The notes beneath the pieces are model-generated. The model had not been told where the DNA came from and did not search any database. It worked only from the letters and a program-made list of their open reading frames with translations. A stretch of 52,718 nt of DNA, taken from NCBI RefSeq assembly GCF_022968795.1, contig NZ_JALJRB010000031.1, forward strand, positions 1 to 52,718, in the 5' to 3' direction. The translations under genes were made by a program, and so were the position numbers. The first letter of the stretch is position 1. Every line of letters starts with the position of its first letter. The stretch is from Desulfatitalea alkaliphila (GTDB lineage Bacteria > Desulfobacterota > Desulfobacteria > Desulfobacterales > Desulfosarcinaceae). Positions 46,617 to 52,718 of the stretch are shown one piece after another.

Positions 46617-47678
46617 ATGAAACAGATCAGAAGCAAGTTCGGCTATGGCGTACTGGCAGTGCTCCTCATCCTACCCTTCCTGGCAACACCGGCGGCGGCC
46701 CTCGAAGCCAAACTGTCCGGCCAGGTCAACCAACTGTTCATGTGGGCGGATGACGGGGATCGCACCGACGTCTTCGTGGCTGACAACGCCAACTCCTCCA
46801 CCCGTTTCCGCTTCACCGCGTCCGAGGATTTCGGCAAGGTGAAGATCGGAACGCATTTGGAGTTCGACGCTCAACGCAACAGTTCTTTCGCTCTCTCCAT
46901 GGATCAGAACAACGACGGTGCATTCAACTGGAACGATCGTTGGATGAATATCTACTTCGATACCGCCTTCGGTAAGTTCGAAATCGGCAAGGGCTCCGGC
47001 GCGGCCGACACCACCTCCGAATCGGATCTTTCCGGCACCGGCGTGATCAACTATTCCGGTGTAGCCGATACTGCCGGCGGTTTCATGTTCAAGCAGGGCA
47101 ACGGTGTCGACTTCGGTGCAAGAGTCGGCCAAGTTCGGAGCAATTTTGATGGTATTGGTCGCAGCGAGCGGATTCGCTATAATACTCCGAGCTTTGGCGG
47201 TCTGAAATTGGCCACCAGCTTCACAAATGGAGAAGCTTATGAATTCGGCGCTTTTTATGCCGCTGATTTCGCCGGCAACAAATTAGCTGCTTCAGTTGGC
47301 TATGTCGATGGTAATCAAAGAAATAATTTCAAACAGTTTAGTGGCTCGTTGTCATGGTTGATGCCTTTCGGCCTGAACATCACCGGCGCATACGGTGAAA
47401 GAGACATCGATCAACCAAACCGGCTCAAAGCCTACCACTATTATTTTAAACTTGGATACAAATTCGACATCCATGCACTCTCCGTTGAATACGGCTGGAA
47501 CGAAAACCTGCGGATCAATAACGAGGACTCTTCCAACTGGGGTGTGGCTTATGTGATCACCCCTTGGAAACCGGTTGAATTTTTTGTTTCCTACCGTCAG
47601 TACATGCTGCAGGCCGCCAGTGGCCCCGATCCTGACGATATCCGCCAAGCCATGGTGGGTTCCCGGGTCAAGTTCTAA
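46617..47678 (+). CDS. Outer-membrane porin
   Basis: 353 aa. A signal peptide (about 1-28, ending PAAALE) is followed by a beta-barrel pattern of alternating hydrophobic residues with Gly/Asn-rich loops (LSGQVNQLFMWADDGDRTDV, NRWMNIYFDTAFGKFEIGKG-like segment, SRVKF at the end). The C-terminal Phe is the barrel-assembly signal. It resembles general-diffusion porins of Gram-negative anaerobes; specificity unknown. CCAAAGGAGGGAAACA precedes the start. It is cotranscribed with the lipoprotein gene 21 bp downstream. Confidence 0.88.
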   Translation: MKQIRSKFGYGVLAVLLILPFLATPAAALEAKLSGQVNQLFMWADDGDRTDVFVADNANSSTRFRFTASEDFGKVKIGTHLEFDAQRNSSFALSMDQNNDGAFNWNDRWMNIYFDTAFGKFEIGKGSGAADTTSESDLSGTGVINYSGVADTAGGFMFKQGNGVDFGARVGQVRSNFDGIGRSERIRYNTPSFGGLKLATSFTNGEAYEFGAFYAADFAGNKLAASVGYVDGNQRNNFKQFSGSLSWLMPFGLNITGAYGERDIDQPNRLKAYHYYFKLGYKFDIHALSVEYGWNENLRINNEDSSNWGVAYVITPWKPVEFFVSYRQYMLQAASGPDPDDIRQAMVGSRVKF

Positions 47679-47699
47679 ATCAAAAGATAAGGTTGAACG

Positions 47700-48119
47700 A
47701 TGAAACACTGCAAGTCCAGATGGTCACTGTTGATTTCGATGCTAACGGTTTCGATGTTGGCAATCGGTTGTGGCGGCATGAAACCCAAACCGTTCGAGTA
47801 TGAATCGGCCAACGAAATCCCCAGCGGCCCCGGCCTCTTGACAGGGAAATCGGGGGAATACACGGTGTACGATTCCAACAAGCGCAAAACCGACCAGCAG
47901 CCGTCTGCCGGTGTCGCGCCAACCTCCGAAACCCTCACCCCTGCCGACAGCGAGGAGTTCCGCCGCTTTCAGCAGTGGCAACAAGAGAAAGAGGAGTTCG
48001 AGGAGTTCCAGGAGTGGAAACGCTCCAAGGAGGGGCGTGAAGCCTACGACGAATTCCTGGAGTGGAAGCGTTGGCAGTCCTTCAAACGGTGGCAGGAGTC
48101 GCAGTCCAAGTCCGAGTGA
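47700..48119 (+). CDS. Lipoprotein with aromatic-charged helical repeats
   Basis: 139 aa. The lipobox LAIGC places the lipidated Cys at about residue 24. After a disordered stretch (residues 30-80), the C-terminal 55 residues form an amphipathic run with repeated W/F positions: FRRFQQWQQEKEEFEEFQEW, KRSKEGREAYDEFLEWKRWQ, SFKRWQESQSK. This could be a coiled coil contacting the porin or peptidoglycan. No named family is recognised. It is directly behind the porin and ahead of a strong terminator. Confidence 0.82.
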   Translation: MKHCKSRWSLLISMLTVSMLAIGCGGMKPKPFEYESANEIPSGPGLLTGKSGEYTVYDSNKRKTDQQPSAGVAPTSETLTPADSEEFRRFQQWQQEKEEFEEFQEWKRSKEGREAYDEFLEWKRWQSFKRWQESQSKSE

Positions 48120-48156
48120 TGGACCTGTTTCATCGATCTTGATGTAGCACAAAATA

Positions 48157-48208
48157 CCGGTCGCAGGTATCTTCCCTTAGGGGGGTGTATCTGCGGCCGG
48201 TTTTTTTT
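48157..48208 (+). terminator. Rho-independent terminator after porin-lipoprotein operon
   Basis: CCGGTCGCAGGTA pairs with TATCTGCGGCCGG (one G-U pair) and is followed by eight T at 48201-48208. It closes the porin-lipoprotein transcript. Confidence 0.88.
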
Positions 48209-48219
48209 AGAAGATAGTT

Positions 48220-48300
48220 GGGCCCTGGCGGGCAGTTTTAAGTTTTAAGTGTTAAGTTTTAAGCTAATGAATTCTATCGATTTTATTGGCTTGAGGGTGG
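48220..48300 (+). repeat. R repeat copy (heptamer-rich)
   Basis: GGGCCCTGGCGGGCAG leads into AGTTTTAAGTGTTAAG-type heptamers, then TAATGAATTCTATCGATTTT and TTGGCTTGAGGGTGG. It matches the copies at 7644, 8341, 14129 and 52460, including the GCCCTGGCGGGCAG prefix. Confidence 0.88.
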
Positions 48301-48334
48301 ACGAGCAGATGGGTCCTGCCACGCATCCAACCCG

Positions 48335-48438
48335 TAGGGGCACGGCACGCCGTGCCCAATAAGACCCGATCCTCTTGCACGCCGTGCCCGGGTTCCCCCC
48401 AACATCCAGCAAGGGCAGGGCATGCCGTGCCCCTACGG
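48335..48438. repeat. GTAGGGGCACGGC palindrome pair
   Basis: GTAGGGGCACGGCACGCCGT then GCCCAATAAGACCCGATCCT repeats the 43-bp unit of the 7.75 kb array; a second, reversed copy (GGCATGCCGTGCCCCTACGG) ends the pair. No ORF is credible here. Confidence 0.85.
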
Positions 48439-48574
48439 GAGGTACAATAGCCATCGCTATCAATATTATCCGGCGCCCCATAATCGAACAAATGCATCTC
48501 TATTGGACAGGGTTGTATTTAAGAAAAAGGGATTTGCCCAACCGCAAAAGTGACATCGCCTGTTCTCCCACGGA
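48439..48574. repeat. B repeat copy 1
   Basis: Runs from GAGGTACAATAGCCATCG through CCCCATAATCG and GGACAGGGTTGT to GTGACATCGCCTGTTCTCCC and ACGGAGG. It is almost identical to 52313-52456 and its end matches 52645-52679 and 31221-31264. No coding potential is evident in any frame. Confidence 0.85.
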
Positions 48575-48760
48575 GGCGGGTGGGGCGGGGGGCTGGGTGC
48601 TGCAATGCGTGAAGACGCGTAGGGGCCGTTATGGGGTGGGCGCAGGGCGTTCGGCCCGCACCTGTTTGAGCGCAGCGAGTTGTGCGGGCCGCCCGGAGCC
48701 ACCCCATTACGGCCCCTTGGCGTCAAAACGCGCAGCACCCAGCCCCCCGGCCCACCCGCC
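48575..48760. repeat. Long imperfect hairpin element (C)
   Basis: 29-bp outer arms (48575-48603 and 48732-48760, one mismatch) enclose middle arms AGGGGCCGTTATGGGGTGG/CCACCCCATTACGGCCCCT (48621-48639, 48699-48717) and inner arms CGGCCCGCAC/GTGCGGGCCG (48652-48661, 48682-48691), with loop CTGTTTGAGCGCAGCGAGTT. A transcript would fold into one rod of about 185 nt. The left arm recurs at 52680-52708. Confidence 0.82.
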
Positions 48761-48764
48761 GGCG

Positions 48765-48901
48765 GTCGTTCAACGCTCTCAACATCAGCAATTCAAGCCA
48801 TCACACAACGGTCGCTCAACGCTCTCTACATCCTTAATTAAAGCCACCCCACAACGGACTTCAATGCTCTCCACATCTGCAATTCAGGCCACCACAAAAG
48901 G
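48765..48901. repeat. 46-bp imperfect tandem repeats (three units)
   Basis: Units start at 48765, 48811 and 48857, each with a TCAACGCTCTC-like start and a GCCACnnCACAACG-like end; the third is more diverged. The following 48902-49180 is gene-free and contains a palindrome ATTACTGGTAGTAAT (49009-49023) and a TATAAT (49154) upstream of the binding-protein gene. Confidence 0.7.
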
Positions 48902-49180
48902 CCGCCGACTTGCAAAACAGTTCCCATTTCCAAATCGAAAACAATTTCCACCCGCAATTGATGAACACAACAATTCACAGTGAACCGCGCTCAGAAAAAA
49001 TGTTCGGAATTACTGGTAGTAATCACCTGCCACTCATCTTCTTTTCCTAAAGCTCCAGCGCCCCCGGTCGATATAGAGTGCGTCGAACATCAAATTGCTG
49101 CGTCCGATAACCAACCACACGGAACAGCAACGTGGTTCACAATATGAAAATTCTATAATTTCGGTAAAGGAGCCAAACAA

Positions 49181-50173
49181 ATGAATACCAAGCGCATCGT
49201 ATTATGTCTTATTTGTCTTATCGTCATCTCCCTGACCGCCGGTCAAGCCCTGGCGGCCGCCAAAGTGGCGGTGATTTCGGGCGTGAGCAAGGCCAGCGCC
49301 CCCGGCATCGGATACGATCTGGTCTATGAAGGAATCAACAAAGTGTTTCAATCCGCCGGCATCGTTCCCGATTACCATTGGGTGGAACTGGACAGCCTGG
49401 AAACTCCTGAGGCCAAGACGGCCGCTGGAGCCGCCGCTCTCGAGAAGGTGCGCGCCAACAATCCGGATCTGATCATCACCCTCAACGACGACTGCATCCG
49501 TCACATCGGCCTTCAGGTGGACGATATCCCTGTGGTGTTCGCCTGGGTGTTCGGCACCCCCGACACGCTGGGGCTGCCCAAGGCCAATGTCACCGGAGTG
49601 CTGCGGCGCAGTTACGCCGTGGACATATGGGTGATGGCCAAAAGCCTCCTCAATGTCGAAACCGTCGCCCTGATCAGCAAACAGAGCAACTCCATGGCCG
49701 GGGTGAAGCGCTATCTCGTTGCCGGCGCCGACAAGTTGGCCGAGGCCACGGGCGTCCGCTTCATGGACATGTTCTTGGTGGACACCTTCGAGGAGTGGTC
49801 CGGTGTCGTGAACAATTTTCCGGCCGACTTCATCTACCTGGCCGACACCAGCCGCATCGCCAAGGGCGACAAAGTGTTCAGCCGTTCGGAAATGACCCGT
49901 TGGACAGTGGACAACGCCAAAGTACCGGTCATCGCCGCCTCCGAAGGAGATGTGGAAGCCGGCGCGCTGTTCAGCATCGTCACCTCCGAAGTCGGCATCG
50001 GTGAAAATGCCGCCGAAGTGGCTCTCAAGATTCTCGACGGCACCGCCCCGGCCGACATTCCCTATGTCTCCAGTGCACGCGGCAAACTGGTGATCAATGC
50101 CGCCACCGCCGAAAAGATGGGGGTAACGATTCCCTACGACATCCTTTCCACCGCCGAAGCGATCTACGAATAA
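49181..50173 (+). CDS. Periplasmic solute-binding protein (ABC_sub_bind type)
   Basis: 330 aa. A signal peptide (residues 1-25, ending GQALA) precedes a two-lobe fold typical of the ABC_sub_bind (TrpX/YtrF-like) family: KVAVISGVSKASAPGIGYDL, DLIITLNDDCIRHIGL, VVFAWVFGTPDTLGLP and NVTGVLRRSYAVDIWVM. No transporter genes are adjacent; instead a chemoreceptor follows after 30 bp, so the protein may present its ligand to that receptor. GTAAAGGAGCCAAACAA precedes the start. Confidence 0.83.
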   Translation: MNTKRIVLCLICLIVISLTAGQALAAAKVAVISGVSKASAPGIGYDLVYEGINKVFQSAGIVPDYHWVELDSLETPEAKTAAGAAALEKVRANNPDLIITLNDDCIRHIGLQVDDIPVVFAWVFGTPDTLGLPKANVTGVLRRSYAVDIWVMAKSLLNVETVALISKQSNSMAGVKRYLVAGADKLAEATGVRFMDMFLVDTFEEWSGVVNNFPADFIYLADTSRIAKGDKVFSRSEMTRWTVDNAKVPVIAASEGDVEAGALFSIVTSEVGIGENAAEVALKILDGTAPADIPYVSSARGKLVINAATAEKMGVTIPYDILSTAEAIYE

Positions 50174-50203
50174 GGCGGAAAGGCTATAAGGAAGGACGCA
50201 CCC

Positions 50204-52174
50204 ATGCGAAAGCTCTGGCACAAATTGAGACTGCGCAATAAATTTCTCATTCCCACGGTCCTGTTGATATTGCTTGGGATGGGGGTTTCGTCGACCATAT
50301 CCTACAACGCCTCAAGCGAGACGTTGAGCCGCACCCAGGCGGATGACCTTAAAAAAACGGCGGACTTGACCGCCCGCATGCTGGACGGCTGGTTCCGCGA
50401 CCGGCAGTTGGATGTACAAAGCTGGGCACAACAGCGGGTCTATCTGCAGGCGGTGCAGGACTCGTTCATGGGGCGCGCGGCGCGGGTTGCCGCCAGCGAA
50501 CAACTTACCGGGCTTTCGGAAAGCTACGGCTATTACCGCAACATCTGCCTGGCCGATGAAAAAGGACGGATCGTGGCCGCCGCCGACATGGCGGCCGTCG
50601 ACGATGTCGACATCCAAGATGAGCCCTTTTTCCGCTCCATCACAGAAGAAAACCCCTTCGCCTTAACCGTTCAAAAATACCAGGGCGACGGCCCGCCCAT
50701 CGTGTTGATGGGCGCGCGCATGCACGATAAGGATCAATCCTCCGGGGTGCTGTTCGCCGTGATCACCGTCGAGCGCATCAACGCCCTGTTCATGGACCGG
50801 ATCCGTTTCGGCGAAACCGGATTCGCCTATCTATACCAGCGTTCCGGATTGATCATCACCCACCCCGAACGGGGTATGCAACTCAACTTCGACATGAGCA
50901 CCACTCCCGGTTTCGAAAAGTACGCCGGCATCACAGAGGGGCAATACACCTACAGTTTCGATGGCGAGGAGAAGTGGGCCGCATTCAACCACATCCCTTC
51001 CATGGACTGGCTGGTGGCGGTCACCGTCTCCGCCGATGAAGTACTGGCCCCGGTCAAAAAGATGGGGCGCGTGAACATGATGGTCACCGTCTTGGTCGTA
51101 ATTGCGGCCGGCGCCATCATCTTCTTCATCGCCAACTCGGTGGTCCGGCCGATCAACGGAGTCGTGGCAGGGCTGAAAGACGCCGCCGAAGGTGAAGGCG
51201 ATTTGACCAAACGGCTGGCGGTAACCGGCCGGGATGAGGTGGGCGCCCTGGCCGAGTGGTTCAACGTGTTCATCGGCAAAATGCAGGACCTGATCAAAGA
51301 GGTGGCCGACAACTCGGGTAAACTAAAAAACGCCAGCGGAGAACTTTACGAAATCTCGGCCGCCCTCTCCACCGGGGCCGAACACACCACCGGCCGAGCC
51401 CAATCGGTGGCCTCCGCCTCGGAAGAGATGAGCGCCAACATGGGCTCGGTGGCCGCAACCATGGATCAGGCGGCCAACAACATCCACATGGTCGCCTCGG
51501 CCACCGAAGAGATGAGCGTCACCATCGCCGAGATCGCCCAAAGCACCGAAAAGGCCCGCAACGTCACCCACGATGCGGTGACCCATGCCGACGGCGCCTC
51601 GGGCCAGGTGGATGAACTGGGGCGCGCAGCCCAGGAGATCGGCAAGGTGGTGGAAACCATCACCGACATCTCCGAACAGGTCAACCTACTGGCCCTGAAC
51701 GCCACCATCGAAGCGGCCCGCGCCGGAGACGCAGGCAAGGGGTTTGCCGTTGTGGCCAACGAAATCAAGGAGCTGGCCAAACAGACGGCCGCAGCCACCG
51801 GGGAAATCAAACGCAAGGTGGCGGCCATTCAATCCTCGACCCAGGTGACGGTGGTCCAGATCAACAACATCACCGGCGTGGTCAACGAAGTCAACGACAT
51901 CGTGGCCAAGATCGCGGCCGCGGTGGAAGAGCAGTCCACCACCACCAAGGAGATCGCCGGCAACGTTGCCCAGGCCTCCCAAGGCATCGGCGACGTCAAC
52001 AGCAACGTCGGCCAGAGCAATGCGGTTGCGTCCGACATCGCCAAGGAGATCGCCGAAGTGACCGATGCCGCCGGCAACATGTCCAATAGCAGCGCCCAGG
52101 TCAATCTGAACGCGGAACAGCTGGCCCAATTGGCCGAAGAACTGAACAGCACAGTGCAACGCTTCAAAATATGA
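50204..52174 (+). CDS. Methyl-accepting chemotaxis protein
   Basis: 656 aa. TM1 at about 15-37, a periplasmic Cache-type sensor (residues 38-290), TM2 at 292-314 ([20 protein letters not shown]), HAMP at about 315-370 and a signalling domain to the end. The CheA/CheW tip is [20 protein letters not shown] from residue 491. The C-terminus ([10 protein letters not shown]) lacks a CheR-binding pentapeptide. The upstream periplasmic binding protein is translationally close, implying indirect sensing of its ligand. Confidence 0.93.
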   Translation: MRKLWHKLRLRNKFLIPTVLLILLGMGVSSTISYNASSETLSRTQADDLKKTADLTARMLDGWFRDRQLDVQSWAQQRVYLQAVQDSFMGRAARVAASEQLTGLSESYGYYRNICLADEKGRIVAAADMAAVDDVDIQDEPFFRSITEENPFALTVQKYQGDGPPIVLMGARMHDKDQSSGVLFAVITVERINALFMDRIRFGETGFAYLYQRSGLIITHPERGMQLNFDMSTTPGFEKYAGITEGQYTYSFDGEEKWAAFNHIPSMDWLVAVTVSADEVLAPVKKMGRVNMMVTVLVVIAAGAIIFFIANSVVRPINGVVAGLKDAAEGEGDLTKRLAVTGRDEVGALAEWFNVFIGKMQDLIKEVADNSGKLKNASGELYEISAALSTGAEHTTGRAQSVASASEEMSANMGSVAATMDQAANNIHMVASATEEMSVTIAEIAQSTEKARNVTHDAVTHADGASGQVDELGRAAQEIGKVVETITDISEQVNLLALNATIEAARAGDAGKGFAVVANEIKELAKQTAAATGEIKRKVAAIQSSTQVTVVQINNITGVVNEVNDIVAKIAAAVEEQSTTTKEIAGNVAQASQGIGDVNSNVGQSNAVASDIAKEIAEVTDAAGNMSNSSAQVNLNAEQLAQLAEELNSTVQRFKI

Positions 52175-52179
52175 CACAA

Positions 52180-52210
52180 AGGGGGGGCATGCGTTTGCGC
52201 CTGCCCCCCT
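52180..52210 (+). terminator. Hairpin after the chemoreceptor gene
   Basis: AGGGGGGGCA pairs with TGCCCCCCT (52202-52210). No clean T-run follows, so termination is likely but not certain. Confidence 0.5.
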
Positions 52211-52237
52211 CCCATTCCAATCGACCAAAGTCACCAA

Positions 52238-52312
52238 CAATTCAAAATGAATTCCGTCGGTTTTATGTGGTTGGGGGTGGTCGAGCAAATCGATCCTGCC
52301 GTGCCCCTACGG
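52238..52312. repeat. Partial R repeat with half palindrome
   Basis: AATGAATTCCGTCGGTTTTA, then GGTTGGGGGTGGTCGAGCAA, corresponds to the part of R copy 48220-48300 that follows the heptamers, and CTGCCGTGCCCCTACGGGAG is one half of the GTAGGGGCACGGC palindrome. The heptamers themselves are absent. Confidence 0.7.
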
Positions 52313-52456
52313 GAGGAACAATAGCCATCGGTATCAATATTCTCCGGCGCCCCATAATCGGGCAAATGCTTCTCTATTGGACAGGGTTGTGTTTAATAAA
52401 AGGGATTTGCCCAACCGTAAAAGTGACATCGCCTGTTCTCCCACGGAGGCGGGTGG
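52313..52456. repeat. B repeat copy 2
   Basis: Same sequence as 48439-48574 with a few changes (CAATAGCCATCGGTATCAAT, CATAATCGGGCAAATGCTTC). It is interrupted after GGAGGCGGGTGG by the R repeat at 52460, where copies at 48575 and 52680 continue into the long hairpin. Confidence 0.85.
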
Positions 52457-52459
52457 AGA

Positions 52460-52535
52460 GCCCTGGCGGGCAGTTTTAAGTTTTAAGTGTTAAGTTTTAA
52501 GTTAATGTATTCTATCTATTTTATTAGTTGAGGGA
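52460..52535 (+). repeat. R repeat copy (heptamer-rich)
   Basis: GCCCTGGCGGGCAG then AGTTTTAAGTGTTAAG-type units, then TTAATGTATTCTATCTATTT and AGTTGAGGG. It appears inserted between a B repeat and where the C hairpin would start. Confidence 0.85.
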
Positions 52536-52644
52536 GATAGAAGTGTTTGAGTGTTTGAGTTGAAAGATTGCTTCAATCCATCGTGATGCTGATCATGCGG
52601 AACCCTCTACAGCCGATGGGAGCGCCGTCCACAAAGGCTTTTTT

Positions 52645-52718
52645 AACCGTAAAAGTGACATCGCCTGTTCTCCCACGGAGGCGGGTGGGTCGGGGGGCTG
52701 GGTGCTGCAATGCGTGCA
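52645..52718. repeat. B end plus left arm of a C hairpin, cut by the window edge
   Basis: AACCGTAAAAGTGACATCGC, CTGTTCTCCCACGGAGG, then GGCGGGTGGGTCGGGGGGCT and GGGTGCTGCAATGCGTG. This reproduces the B-to-C junction at 48540-48610; the rest lies outside the window. Confidence 0.8.

Noticed and set aside
48375-48983. 202-residue open frame across the repeats
   Set aside because: It spans the palindrome, B, C and tandem repeats in succession, so its coding potential comes from GC-rich repeat sequence.

Overview
The window looks like a chromosome segment of a strictly anaerobic, Gram-negative, Desulfobacterota-type bacterium, probably near Desulfosarcinaceae/Desulfobacteraceae. This is inferred, not searched. 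The grounds are GC-rich genes, an acyl-CoA dehydrogenase with a C-terminal rubredoxin-like domain, two branched-chain-type (Liv) uptake systems, one ending in an acyl-CoA ligase, the NAGGN osmolyte operon, a porin, and many intergenic GTAGGGGCACGGC palindromes.

Layout. 0.2-7.6 kb (+): an operon opening with an aspartyl-tRNA synthetase fused in frame to GatC, then a GatA-like protein lacking the whole amidase triad, a diverged GatB, a P1-family peptidase, YhbY and the acyl-CoA dehydrogenase. 7.6-8.4 kb: a non-coding element bounded by inverted heptamer-rich repeats. 8.4-13.8 kb: nitrilase-family hydrolase, DUF1499 protein, a small P-loop protein and bifunctional PutA. 14.2-26 kb: two divergent Liv-type ABC operons (livKHMGF on -, livMHKGF plus acyl-CoA ligase on +) with a perfect palindrome over a promoter between them. 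26-31 kb: IscU/NifU-like scaffold, a decayed gene, deacetylase-family protein, lytic transglycosylase and Nudix hydrolase, separated by palindromic repeats. 31.4-36.1 kb (-): asnO-ngg-M42 peptidase, the N-acetylglutaminylglutamine amide operon. 36.4-43.6 kb: argF, CoA-type Nudix, cysS, a RibD-C/DHFR-like reductase, an HDOD protein, a tandem-domain protein of unknown function, hemW and a small hypothetical. 43.7-46.1 kb: a parvulin-type PPIase, divergent from a DAHP synthase preceded by a complete Tyr/Phe transcription attenuator. 46.3-48.1 kb: a structured leader, a porin and a lipoprotein. 48.2-49.1 kb: nested repeats. 49.2-52.2 kb: a solute-binding protein paired with a chemoreceptor. 52.2-52.7 kb: more repeats running off the edge.

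The strongest novelty candidates are (i) the AspRS-GatC fusion with a triad-less GatA and altered GatB, suggesting an unusual Asp-tRNA amidation complex or a repurposed one, and (ii) the DAHP synthase attenuator, whose 19-residue leader peptide carries six Tyr and one Phe in a seven-residue run. At least four intergenic repeat families (heptamer R, B block, long hairpin C, GTAGGGGCACGGC palindromes) recur and are partly nested.
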